A stretch of DNA of 64,000 bases from Williamsia sp. 1135. Lineage in GTDB: Bacteria > Actinomycetota > Actinomycetes > Mycobacteriales > Mycobacteriaceae. The stretch spans positions 273,728 to 337,727 of the forward strand of contig NZ_MJEI01000106.1 in NCBI RefSeq assembly GCF_002095395.1, read 5' to 3'. This document shows, in pieces, positions 8,694-16,793 of this stretch. The position numbers and the translations under genes were made by a program. Each line of letters begins with the position of its first letter. The first letter of the stretch is position 1. The notes below the pieces were generated by a model, which did not search any database, had not been told where the DNA came from, and saw nothing but the letters and a program-made list of their open reading frames with translations.

Positions 8694-10064
8694 TCAGGCG
8701 GACGGCTTCTCGCCATCGTCGTCGCCACTGTTTCCGGGCTTTTCCCCGCGTTTCTCGGCTTCGTCGGCAATGGTCTTCTCGAGCTGGGCGATCGGGTCGT
8801 CGAAGGGATCGACGCCGCCGCCGATGACCCGGTCGATGAACGCCGCCGGGTGGTCGAGATCGTCAGCATCGGGGACGAGATCGGGGTGAGCCCACACCCC
8901 GTCGCGGGTTTCGATATCCGACGACTCGAGGAGTTTGGTCCACAGGTCGGCAGCTTCGCGCAGCTTGCGGGGACGCAGCTCCAACCCGATCAGCGTGGCG
9001 AAGGTCTCCTCGGCCGGTCCGCCGGTGGCGCGGCGTCGACGCATCGTCTCCGTGAGCGCACCCACGGAGGGGATGCGGTCCGAGAGTGCCTGGGAAACAA
9101 CGGTTTCCACCCAGCCTTCGATCAGGGCCAATATTGTTTCCAGGCGGGCGAGGGCGTGTTCCTGAGCGGGTGAGGTCTTCGGTTCGAACGCGGCGCCCCC
9201 GGCCATGAGCTCTTGGATCTTGCTCGGATCAGACAGGAGCGTGGTCGGGTCAATGCCGGCCGCAGCGTCCTGGATCCCGGAGAAGTCGATGCTGATGCCG
9301 CGCGCATACTCCTCGACCGTCGAGAGCAGTCGTTGCTTGAGCCACGGAACGTGGGTGAACAGACGCACGTGCGCGGCCTCGCGGGCGGCGAGGAAGACGA
9401 TGATCTCCTGACTCGGCTGCTCGAGTCCGTCGCTGAAGGCCGCAACGGCCTCGGGCAGCAACACAGCCATGCCCGAGGGTGCCAGCGGCAGGCCGATGTC
9501 GGTGGAGGTCAACACCTCCTTGGCGAGCTGCCCGAGTCCCTGACCGAGCTGGGTGCCGAAGGCCATGCTCCCCATCTGGCTGACCATCCCCATCATGGGT
9601 CCGGCGATTTCTCTGGCTTCTTCGGGAAGGTTCTTGGTCCAGGTTCCGGCGATCTGCTCGGCCACCGGATTGCACAGCATCTTCCAGACCGGAAGCGTCT
9701 TCTCCAGCCATTCCACGGAGGTCCACGCCTCGGTCGCGCTGACTCCTGCGGGCAGAGTCGTGACATTGTCGAGCCAGACCTCGGCCAGGCGCACCGAGTC
9801 GGTGACCGCGGAGGTCTCCCGATCGCTGACGGGACTGTGTTTACCGATCTGCTGGCGCGCCAGTTGAGTCGCCACCTGGTAGTTCACCGGTTCGCTGCCG
9901 GCTCCGGTGCCCATTCCGGCACCCATGCCGGACAGCATCTGACCGAGTTGCGACAGCATCTGACCCAGCTGGTTGGGGTCGAAGTCGCCGGGCTTCTTGC
10001 CGGACGAGTCACCGTCCCCGTCATCACCGGAAGCGGCCGAGAATCCGAAAGGCAAGTCATTCAT
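8694..10064 (-). CDS. DUF2342 family zincin-like protein (Rv3195-like)
   Basis: 456 residues. The first 60 or so are Gly/Met-rich and low in complexity (NQLGQMLSQLGQMLSGMG), followed by an all-helical body. The position of the zincin HExxH motif reads REAAHVRLF, typical of this branch, so hydrolase activity is uncertain. The tail is acidic and charged. The start ATG 10064 follows GGAGG; the frame stays open for another 186 codons upstream, but that part crosses the divergent start of the PDZ-protease gene and is not coding. The gene order matches Rv3195. The function is unknown. Confidence 0.8.
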   Translation of the reverse strand: MNDLPFGFSAASGDDGDGDSSGKKPGDFDPNQLGQMLSQLGQMLSGMGAGMGTGAGSEPVNYQVATQLARQQIGKHSPVSDRETSAVTDSVRLAEVWLDNVTTLPAGVSATEAWTSVEWLEKTLPVWKMLCNPVAEQIAGTWTKNLPEEAREIAGPMMGMVSQMGSMAFGTQLGQGLGQLAKEVLTSTDIGLPLAPSGMAVLLPEAVAAFSDGLEQPSQEIIVFLAAREAAHVRLFTHVPWLKQRLLSTVEEYARGISIDFSGIQDAAAGIDPTTLLSDPSKIQELMAGGAAFEPKTSPAQEHALARLETILALIEGWVETVVSQALSDRIPSVGALTETMRRRRATGGPAEETFATLIGLELRPRKLREAADLWTKLLESSDIETRDGVWAHPDLVPDADDLDHPAAFIDRVIGGGVDPFDDPIAQLEKTIADEAEKRGEKPGNSGDDDGEKPSA

Positions 10065-10193
10065 GACCTCCACGGTACCGGCGGTCGGGTCGCAATTCGG
10101 ATCGAACTCATCCGCTCTCCGCGAAAGCCGACCGGCACTGTCGGCGGGTGAGTGTGAATCGGTCGCCGCCGCCGAACCTCTACGCTGGGCGAC

Positions 10194-11321
10194 GTGAAAG
10201 AGCAGCAGTCTGTTGATCCGGGGCCCGAGCACGGGCAGGGATCCAAGCCAGAGGAAGGGCCGACTCCCAAGGGTCGCCGCTGGAAGATCGCACCGGGTTA
10301 TCGGCGTATTGCAACGCTGTTCGTCGCGTTGGCCTTCCTGGTCGTGTTCGTGCTCCTCGGCACCCTCGTCCGAGTGCCCTATGTGGCGTTGGGCCCTGGA
10401 CCCACCGTCAACACCCTGGGATCGGTCGACGATCGGCAGGTCGTCGCCATCGAAGGTGAACCCACCGACCCGACGACCGGCAATCTTAACCTGACCACCG
10501 TCTCGGTGACGGACGGACTGACGCTGTTCCAGTCGATCGGGTTGTGGCTGTCCGGAGATGATGAGCTGCAACCGCGCGATCGCGTGTATCCGCCGGGCAA
10601 GTCCAACGAAGAGGTGAGCCAAGAGAACCGTCAGCAGATGACGGGTTCGGAGAACTCGGCAACCATTGCGGCGCTTGCCTTTCTGGGGCGTCCCCTCGAC
10701 CTTGTCGTCGCGGGAGTCGACGACAAAGGACCGTCCGCGGGGCAGTTGCAGCCCGACGACGACATCACCGCGGTGAACGGGAAGCCGGTGGAGACCTCGG
10801 TGGCCCTGCGCGAAGCAGTTGCCGCCCTCGCACCCGGGACCGAGGTGACCCTCGACGTCCTGCGCGCGGGCGAACCCGCCACGGCGACGGTCACCCTGGC
10901 CCCGAACCCGGACGACGCGAAGAAGGGCTATCTGGGGATCTCGTTGTCGGAGCAGAACGGTGACCCCGACCTCGACATCTCCTTCGACGTAGGAGAGATC
11001 GGTGGACCGTCTGCAGGTCTGATGCTCACGCTGGCGATCATCGACAAACTGAGCCCGGGCGAGTTGAACGGCGGCGAGTTCATCGCCGGTACCGGCACGA
11101 TCGACTCGTCAGGCGACGTCGGCGAGATCGGCGGCATCACCCACAAGATGCAGGCTGCCCGCGAAGCCGGGGCGACAGCGTTCCTCGTGCCGTCCGGCAA
11201 CTGTGCCGAAGCGAAGTCCGATACGCCCGACGGCCTGACGCTGGTGCAGGTCGACACCCTCGACGACGCCATCGCGGGCCTGGCCGATCTCCGAGAGGGC
11301 CGTACCCCGCCCAGCTGTTGA
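10194..11321 (+). CDS. PDZ domain-containing Lon-like (S16) membrane serine protease
   Basis: 375 residues. One membrane helix (about 41-62) anchors an extracytoplasmic part: a PDZ domain (about 165-240) with the loop GPSAGQLQPDDDITAVNG, then an S16 Lon protease domain. The Ser-Lys dyad is visible: the nucleophile Ser in IGGPSAGL and the Lys in GGITHKMQAAREAGA. No ATPase domain is present. It probably trims or degrades extracytoplasmic proteins. The GTG start at 10194 lies eight bases after a TACGCT (-10-like) and has no ribosome site, so the mRNA is probably leaderless. It is divergent from the DUF2342 gene. The orthologue is Rv3194c. Confidence 0.9.
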   Translation: MKEQQSVDPGPEHGQGSKPEEGPTPKGRRWKIAPGYRRIATLFVALAFLVVFVLLGTLVRVPYVALGPGPTVNTLGSVDDRQVVAIEGEPTDPTTGNLNLTTVSVTDGLTLFQSIGLWLSGDDELQPRDRVYPPGKSNEEVSQENRQQMTGSENSATIAALAFLGRPLDLVVAGVDDKGPSAGQLQPDDDITAVNGKPVETSVALREAVAALAPGTEVTLDVLRAGEPATATVTLAPNPDDAKKGYLGISLSEQNGDPDLDISFDVGEIGGPSAGLMLTLAIIDKLSPGELNGGEFIAGTGTIDSSGDVGEIGGITHKMQAAREAGATAFLVPSGNCAEAKSDTPDGLTLVQVDTLDDAIAGLADLREGRTPPSC

Positions 11322-11344
11322 GGTGACCGGGCTGCGGACCGCGC

Positions 11345-11968
11345 TCACTCCTCGTCGGGGGTGTTCTCCAGGGTCGCGGCGAGCGCCAGCACCAGATTGG
11401 GTGCCATGTTCGGGTGCGAGAGCAGTTCGATCGGAGCGTCGTCGTCGGCCTCGACATCGTCGACTCCCGGCGCGAGCTGCAACAGGCTCAGATTGCGCCC
11501 ATCACGCAGCACCGCGGCCGCCAGCCGGGCCTGGCGGCTCTCCGGGTGTGCCGCCGCTGCGTTGCGCGCGGCCTGGTCGGCGGAGTCGGGATCGGCCAGC
11601 AGGGGACCCAACGCGTCGTCGAGATCGTCCTCGGCCTCGGGTGGCAGAACGATGATCTCCTGAACCAGCGCGCAGCCCGCGACCTCTGTCGGCCAGCTGG
11701 TCGTGGCCAGTACGTGTTCGAGCTCGGCCATGCCGCTGTCGGGGGAGACCGGCAGGGGAGCCTGCTCGATCAACGTCAGCTCTGAGGTGTCGTGATCGTC
11801 GACCCAGTCGGGCTGGGTGTCGGCGAGCAAGGCGGTGGGCACCAGGGCGAACAACTGCGGGGGCTGGCCCCATCCGGCCGCCTCGACGAACTCGACGACC
11901 TCGCGGATCGCGTTGCCCAGGGCGTCGGGGGAGAGCACAGGTGGTTGCGATTCGGTCACAACACACAT
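11345..11968 (-). CDS. PPA1309 family protein
   Basis: 207 residues, cytoplasmic and acidic (FVEAAGWGQPPQLFALVPT near the N-terminus, IELLSHPNMAPNLVLALA near the C-terminus). This is a conserved actinobacterial family without assigned function, usually found beside the UPF0182 and Lon-like genes, as here. I begin at ATG 11968; GTG 11959, three codons later, is equally possible because no ribosome site separates them. It converges on the PDZ protease with 23 bases between stop codons and is divergent from the UPF0182 gene. Confidence 0.75.
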   Translation of the reverse strand: MCVVTESQPPVLSPDALGNAIREVVEFVEAAGWGQPPQLFALVPTALLADTQPDWVDDHDTSELTLIEQAPLPVSPDSGMAELEHVLATTSWPTEVAGCALVQEIIVLPPEAEDDLDDALGPLLADPDSADQAARNAAAAHPESRQARLAAAVLRDGRNLSLLQLAPGVDDVEADDDAPIELLSHPNMAPNLVLALAATLENTPDEE

Positions 11969-12229
11969 AGTGGCATCTATCGCGGTGTTTCCGGTGCAGC
12001 CACCGTCTTCGCAGGCTGTCCGGCCATGATGTTCCGGCACAGGCTACACAAGCTGCGGGCGGCTCTCAGGTAGTAATCGGTACTGTTCTAGGCGAATGCG
12101 AAAAGTTGTGTCGAATCTGACTCGTCTTGCCGCCTTCGACCGCCCAGCACAGGCTGCGGGGCGCCGCAAAGTAAAGTGTTGGTCAAGTCCGGTTGCGGTG
12201 CTCCGGCATAAAATTATGGAGTAACACTC

Positions 12230-15223
12230 GTGGGTATCCGTGGTCCGGCAGCAATGCCATCGCTGTCGCGGCGCAGTAAGGCGCTGATCGCAACGGCCGT
12301 CATCGTTCTCGTGGTCCTGTTGGTGGGTCCGCGGTTCATCTCGATCTACACCGATTGGCTGTGGTTCGACGACATCGGCTATCGGTCCGTCTTCAGCAAG
12401 ATCATCTGGACGCGGGTCGCGTTGTTCGGCATCTGCGGCGTCGTCGCCGGGCTGATCATCTTCGGGGCGCTGTGGCTCGCCTATCGCAGTCGGCCCGTGT
12501 TCGTTCCGACCAGTGGCCCCGGCGACCCCATCGCGCGCTATCGCACGCTGGTGATGAGCCGCATCCGCTGGTTCACGATCATCCCGACCGTGCTCATCGG
12601 TCTGCTGGCGGGCCTTGTCGCGCAGGGCTCCTGGTCGACGGTGCAGATGTTCTTGCACGGCGAAAGTTTCGGCATCAAGGACCCGGAGTTCAATCTCGAC
12701 GTCGGCTTCTACGCGTTCGATCTGCCGTTCTACCGCTTTGTGCTGAACTTCCTGTTCGTCGTAGTGGTGATCGCGTTCATCGTCAGCCTGGTGACGCACT
12801 ACATCTTCGGCGGGATCAGGCTGGCCGGCCGCGGCGGCACGCTGACCAACGCCGCGCGTATCCAACTGGCGGTCATCGCCGGCACGTTCCTGCTGCTCAA
12901 GGCGGCGGCGTACTGGCTCGACCGGTACACATTGCTCTCCAGTACGCGTAAGCAAGAGATCTTCACCGGTGCGAGCTACACCGACATCAACGCTGTGCTG
13001 CCATCGAAGCTGATCCTGATGGCGATCGCCGTGATCTGTGCGGTGGCTTTCTTCGCCGGGATCATCCTGCGGGACCTGCGAATCCCTGCCCTGGCAACGG
13101 CGATGATGTTGCTGTCTGCGCTCGTGATCGGCGTCGGCTGGCCTGCCGCGATGGAGCAGTTCTCCGTCAAGCCGAACGCCGCGGAGAAAGAGGCCGAGTT
13201 CATCGGACGCAACATTGCGGCGACGAAACAGGCATATGGAATCGGGCCCGATCGGGTGACGTACGACGAGAATTGGACGTCTGAACCGGTCGACCCGCAG
13301 TTGGTCAACGCCGACGAGCCCACCTTGTCGAACATCCGCATCCTGGACCCCAACATCATTTCGCCGGCGTTCACCCAGGTGCAGCGACAGCAGAACTTCT
13401 ACGGATTCCCCTCGCAGCTCGCCCTCGACCGGTACGAGGTCGACGGTCAGATGCGTGACTTCGTCGTCGCGGCGCGTGAGCTCGATCCGAGCCGTTTCGA
13501 GGCGAACCAGCAGAACTGGTTGAACAAGCACACCGTGTACACCCACGGAAACGGCTTCATCGCCGCGCCTGCGAACCAGGTCAACGAAGCGGTCTCGAAC
13601 GAAGATGACGTCGCCAGTGGCGGCGGCGAGCCGGTGTTCTATGTGAGCGACCTCCGCAATTACGAGAGCGACGACTACAAGGCAAATGCGCCCATCAAGG
13701 TGACGCAGCCCCGAATCTACTTCGGCGAGCTCATCTCGAAGGTCAATCCCGACTACGCGATCGTCGGTTCGGACAACGGCGAGAGCCGCGAGTTCGACAC
13801 CCCGGACTCGACCTACACGTACTCCGGTGAAGCCGGTGTGCCGCTGTCGAATTGGTTCAACAAGTTTGCGTACGCGGTGAAGTACACCGAGCGCAACCTG
13901 TTGCTGTCGGGCGCCATCAACAACGACTCGAAGATCATCTACAACCGTGATCCGCGAGACCGCGTCGAGAAGGCAGCGCCGTGGCTGACCGTTGATTCGA
14001 AGACCTATCCGGCCGTGATGGATGACGGCTCGGTCAAGTGGATCGTCGACGGCTACACCACGCTCGACGCGTTCCCGTACGCGCAGTCGACATCGCTGGA
14101 AGACGCGACAACCGATGCGCAGCAACTGAATCAAGGGCAGACCGGCCGAACCCAGGTCAACAAGCAGGTGTCGTATGTACGCAACTCCGTGAAGGCGACG
14201 GTCGATGCGTATTCCGGCGAGGTCAAGCTCTATCAGTTCGACGACAAGGATCCGGTCCTCAAGACGTGGATGAAGGTGTTCCCCGGCAGCGTCGAACCGA
14301 AGTCCGAGTTCGACAAACTCAACGATCTGAAGGAACACGTCCGGTATCCGGAGGATCTGTTCAAGATCCAGCGCGAGCTGTTGACCAAGTACCACGTGGA
14401 CAACCCGCAGACGTTCTTCCAGGGCGACGCCTTCTGGTCGGTTCCGAGCGATCCGACCGACAGTGCCGCGGTCACGCAGGGGCTCGATCAGCCGCCGTAC
14501 TACTTCGTGGCATCTGATCCGGAGACGGGGAAGCCGTCCTTCCAGCTCACCGCCGTGTTGAACGTCTTGAAGCAGGAGTTCATGGCGTCCTATCTGACGG
14601 TGTCGTCGGACCCCGGCAACTACGGCCGGATCACGGTGAAGGACTTGCCTGCCACACCGCAGCGTGAGGGCCCGAAGCAGGTGTTCAGCGCGATGGAGAC
14701 CGACGGGCGGGTGGCCGAGAGTCGAAAGAACCTCGAGAACACGGCTGACGTGACCTTCGGCAACCTGCTGACGCTGCCGGTGGGCGACAACGGCATCCTG
14801 AACGTGGTGCCCATGTACGCACAGGCGAAGAGCACCGCGGGCACCTTCCCGAGGCTGTTCCGCGTCATCGTGCGCTACGACGGCAAGATCGGTTACGCGC
14901 CGACGGTTGCGGGCGCTCTGGCCGGGGTAGGGATCGATCCCTCACGGGTGACCCAGATACCGGGTGCCGAGGGCGTTCCGCCGGCGGGATCTGACCCGGT
15001 GCCGGGTCAGACCGAGCAGCAGGGGCAAACCCCGCCGCCGGCGTCCGGCAATGCACCTGCGGTTCCCGCGTCACCGCAACGCGACGCGGTCGTCCAGAAG
15101 ATGGACGCTGCGCTGAACGCGATGGAGGAGGCGCTGAAGTCAGGCAACTTCACCGCGTACGGTCAGGCCCAGACGGACCTGCAAGCTGCAGTCCAAGAAT
15201 ATGAGGCATTGCCCACGAGTTAG
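12230..15223 (+). CDS. UPF0182 family large membrane protein (Rv3193c-like)
   Basis: 997 residues. Seven hydrophobic segments occupy the first 310 residues (for example about 18-37, 58-83, 110-132, 160-185), followed by a large extracytoplasmic domain of about 580 residues and a Pro/Gln-rich stretch before a short C-terminal coiled-coil-like tail. The family is widespread in actinobacteria and cyanobacteria; its function is unknown. I keep GTG 12230 because MGIRGPAAMPSLSRRSK matches mycobacterial orthologues; GGAG lies about eight bases upstream. ATG 12254 is an alternative. About 260 bases separate it from the divergent PPA1309 gene. Confidence 0.9.
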   Translation: MGIRGPAAMPSLSRRSKALIATAVIVLVVLLVGPRFISIYTDWLWFDDIGYRSVFSKIIWTRVALFGICGVVAGLIIFGALWLAYRSRPVFVPTSGPGDPIARYRTLVMSRIRWFTIIPTVLIGLLAGLVAQGSWSTVQMFLHGESFGIKDPEFNLDVGFYAFDLPFYRFVLNFLFVVVVIAFIVSLVTHYIFGGIRLAGRGGTLTNAARIQLAVIAGTFLLLKAAAYWLDRYTLLSSTRKQEIFTGASYTDINAVLPSKLILMAIAVICAVAFFAGIILRDLRIPALATAMMLLSALVIGVGWPAAMEQFSVKPNAAEKEAEFIGRNIAATKQAYGIGPDRVTYDENWTSEPVDPQLVNADEPTLSNIRILDPNIISPAFTQVQRQQNFYGFPSQLALDRYEVDGQMRDFVVAARELDPSRFEANQQNWLNKHTVYTHGNGFIAAPANQVNEAVSNEDDVASGGGEPVFYVSDLRNYESDDYKANAPIKVTQPRIYFGELISKVNPDYAIVGSDNGESREFDTPDSTYTYSGEAGVPLSNWFNKFAYAVKYTERNLLLSGAINNDSKIIYNRDPRDRVEKAAPWLTVDSKTYPAVMDDGSVKWIVDGYTTLDAFPYAQSTSLEDATTDAQQLNQGQTGRTQVNKQVSYVRNSVKATVDAYSGEVKLYQFDDKDPVLKTWMKVFPGSVEPKSEFDKLNDLKEHVRYPEDLFKIQRELLTKYHVDNPQTFFQGDAFWSVPSDPTDSAAVTQGLDQPPYYFVASDPETGKPSFQLTAVLNVLKQEFMASYLTVSSDPGNYGRITVKDLPATPQREGPKQVFSAMETDGRVAESRKNLENTADVTFGNLLTLPVGDNGILNVVPMYAQAKSTAGTFPRLFRVIVRYDGKIGYAPTVAGALAGVGIDPSRVTQIPGAEGVPPAGSDPVPGQTEQQGQTPPPASGNAPAVPASPQRDAVVQKMDAALNAMEEALKSGNFTAYGQAQTDLQAAVQEYEALPTS

Positions 15224-15289
15224 CGTTTACGCAGCTCAAGGCAGGTGAGCGGCGTTACAGGCGAGCGATTTGCAGATCGGATACGCCCG

Positions 15290-15389
15290 CATGTAACGTT
15301 GTGTTCACCGCCGCGGGGTGGAGCAGCTCGGTAGCTCGCTGGGCTCATAACCCAGAGGTCGCAGGTTCAAATCCTGTCCCCGCTACGAA
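15290..15389 (+). repeat. First copy of a 100-bp repeat holding an initiator tRNA and its promoter
   Basis: Bases 15290-15389 are identical to 15605-15704 (offset 315). The block includes ATGTAACGTT upstream of the tRNA (candidate -10 TAACGT), the whole tRNA gene and four bases after it. The flanks on both sides differ, so the block was copied as a unit or is kept identical by gene conversion. Confidence 0.95.
15312..15385 (+). tRNA. tRNA-fMet(CAT), copy 1
   Basis: The cloverleaf is complete: acceptor CGCGGGG pairs with CCCCGC, leaving the unpaired C1/T72 of initiators. The anticodon stem CTGGG/CCCAG has the three consecutive G:C pairs required for initiator function, around loop CTCATAA with anticodon CAT. 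The T arm carries GTTCAAATC. CCA is not encoded; CGA follows the discriminator A. Confidence 0.97.
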
Positions 15390-15392
15390 GGT

Positions 15393-15429
15393 CAAGAGGC
15401 CCTCGAGACATAGTCTCGAGGGCCTCTTG
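15393..15429 (+). terminator. Terminator hairpin after initiator tRNA copy 1
   Basis: CAAGAGGCCCTCGAGA (15393-15408) pairs perfectly over 16 bp with 15414-15429, starting seven bases after the tRNA. The following tail is only weakly T-rich. Confidence 0.7.
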
Positions 15430-15443
15430 CGTTGCACGTGTAG

Positions 15444-15579
15444 TTCCTCCGGTTGGCGCTAGATCCTCCGGCTGCAACGGGAGGAACTCGCCGAAGTCGG
15501 AGGATCTAGCAATTCCTCCGGTTCCCGCTACTTCCTCCGGTTGCAACCGGAGGAAGTCCCGAAAGTCGGAGGATATGAG
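15444..15579. repeat. Two imperfect 69-bp palindromic repeats between the tRNA copies
   Basis: Unit 1 is 15444-15510 and unit 2 is 15513-15579. Each reads TTCCTCCGGTT ... TCCTCCGG(C/T)TGCAAC ... GGAGGAA ... GTCGGAGGAT, so TCCTCCGG and its complement recur in alternating orientation and can fold into nested hairpins. A minus-strand frame across them would translate as a 23-residue duplicate, but it has no plausible start and overlaps both tRNA genes, so I treat the region as noncoding. Confidence 0.75.
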
Positions 15580-15604
15580 GGCGTTTCGACTTCTGTGCCG
15601 CCTC

Positions 15605-15704
15605 CATGTAACGTTGTGTTCACCGCCGCGGGGTGGAGCAGCTCGGTAGCTCGCTGGGCTCATAACCCAGAGGTCGCAGGTTCAAATCCTGTCCCCGCTA
15701 CGAA
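15605..15704 (+). repeat. Second copy of the 100-bp tRNA repeat
   Basis: Identical to 15290-15389 and in the same orientation. See that entry for its content. Confidence 0.95.
15627..15700 (+). tRNA. tRNA-fMet(CAT), copy 2
   Basis: Base-for-base identical to the copy at 15312-15385, including the C1/T72 mismatch and the three G:C pairs of the anticodon stem. It has its own, different terminator downstream, so both copies look functional. Confidence 0.97.
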
Positions 15705-15706
15705 AT

Positions 15707-15742
15707 GAAAACCCGCGTCCTGCTTGCAGGGCGCGGGTTTTC
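15707..15742 (+). terminator. Terminator after initiator tRNA copy 2
   Basis: GAAAACCCGCG (15707-15717) pairs with CGCGGGTTTTC (15732-15742), continued by CCTGC/GCAGG around a TT loop. The T-run is inside and after the 3' arm. This is a strong intrinsic terminator and also faces the convergent DUF4235 gene. Confidence 0.85.
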
Positions 15743-15763
15743 TGTGTTGCGAGGCATTACATC

Positions 15764-16036
15764 TCAGGTCGGATCCTCATGGGTGACCGCCTTGTACCCG
15801 CGCGCGGCTGCGCGGTCGATGGCGGCCCGGACCAATCCGACGATCAATCCCTGGATGGCAGCTGCCGCGAACACCTCCGTGTTCGAGCGGCTGAGATCGC
15901 TCGGCCGCGGCGCTTTCGCGTCGTTGTCGCCGAGGCGCTTCCACACCTGGCCGAAGACCGCAGTCGCGGCGAGGCCGCCGACCACTCCGCTGGCGATCGA
16001 CAGGGGCTTGTACATGGTTTTCGATACGGCGGTCAT
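15764..16036 (-). CDS. DUF4235 small membrane protein
   Basis: 90 residues starting MTAVSKTMYKPLSIASGVV. A hydrophobic segment at about 12-30 (SGVVGGLAATAVFGQVW) and a second at about 55-75 (VFAAAAIQGLIVGLVRAAI) fit the DUF4235 family of actinobacterial membrane proteins. Function unknown. Its ATG overlaps the stop of the DUF3618 gene by four bases, so the two are translationally coupled, and with the holin-like gene they form a three-gene operon. Confidence 0.8.
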   Translation of the reverse strand: MTAVSKTMYKPLSIASGVVGGLAATAVFGQVWKRLGDNDAKAPRPSDLSRSNTEVFAAAAIQGLIVGLVRAAIDRAAARGYKAVTHEDPT

Positions 16037-16311
16037 ATCTTTCCTTTCGAACGGCGACGACGACGCAGGAGCACGATCGCGATGATGGCGACGACGCCCG
16101 CGGCACCGAAGGCGGCCAGGGGCTGCTGATTCTCTATGGCCTTCACCTGCGCGGTGTGCGCGGTGTCGGCGGCGGCCGACTTCACCCGGGTGGGTACATC
16201 GAGCTTCTGGGCGAGCGCTTCGACGGTCTCGGCCAGCTCGGCGCGCTGTTGCTCCACAGGCGGTGGGGGAGTCTGATCGTCCGCAGGGTCGGTAGGTGTG
16301 GGTTCGGTCAT
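16033..16311 (-). CDS. DUF3618 membrane protein
   Basis: 92 residues. It has a Pro-rich acidic N-terminus, a helical segment RAELAETVEALAQKLDVPTR (21-42) typical of DUF3618, one membrane helix at about 66-82 and an Arg/Lys-rich end (RRRRRSKGK). The family usually sits beside phage-holin-like (DUF1469) genes, as here, and may act in the envelope; no biochemical role is established. It overlaps both neighbours (one base with the upstream stop, four with the downstream start). Confidence 0.82.
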   Translation of the reverse strand: MTEPTPTDPADDQTPPPPVEQQRAELAETVEALAQKLDVPTRVKSAAADTAHTAQVKAIENQQPLAAFGAAGVVAIIAIVLLRRRRRSKGKI

Positions 16312-16706
16312 CACAGGGCCTCTCGGACGGTCGCAACGTCGGTCTGGACGCTGCGGACGGTGGCTTGCGGTGCCGGCGGGACGGCGCTCTTCGCACGGGC
16401 TGCCCCGATCGCTGCGACCACGCCGCCGACGACCAACAGCACTGCGGCGACGATGAGAGCCGCGAGCCACCCGGACACAGCAGTTGCCAGACCCAGAACG
16501 GCGGCGGCAACAAGGGTGCCGAGCCCGAAGAGCAGCAGGAGTGCACCGGCACCCGAGATCCCGATACCCACTCCGAGGCGCGTGCCCTTCGATTTCACTT
16601 CGTCGAGGGCATTGCTCACCTCGGTCTTGACGAGCGTAGAAGTCTGCTCCGACAATCGCTCGATCAATTGCACGGTCGACAGATCGGTCGGTGGCGTATC
16701 GCTCAC
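16311..16706 (-). CDS. Phage holin-like (DUF1469) membrane protein
   Basis: 131 residues with two close membrane helices (about 52-77 and 82-104) after an amphipathic N-terminal region (LSTVQLIERLSEQTSTLVKT). Despite the family name these chromosomal proteins are not known to lyse cells. I choose GTG 16706 because AGGAGGAATC sits directly upstream; the frame is open 14 codons further without a ribosome site. It heads the three-gene operon running to 15764. Confidence 0.8.
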   Translation of the reverse strand: MSDTPPTDLSTVQLIERLSEQTSTLVKTEVSNALDEVKSKGTRLGVGIGISGAGALLLLFGLGTLVAAAVLGLATAVSGWLAALIVAAVLLVVGGVVAAIGAARAKSAVPPAPQATVRSVQTDVATVREAL

Positions 16707-16793
16707 GATTCCTCCTCTGGTCTCACGGTCTCCGGGAGTGATACCCACGTCCGTAACCGGACAAACTGTGGGGCGGAGCGCCGAACTGTGAGA

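Noticed and set aside
12044..14395. 783-codon minus-strand frame opposite the UPF0182 gene
   Set aside because: Low-complexity Arg/His/Asp-rich shadow; the plus-strand gene has membrane helices and conserved length.
15367..15663. Minus-strand frame with a 23-residue duplicate between the tRNA genes
   Set aside because: It runs through both tRNA genes and palindromic repeats and has no credible start.
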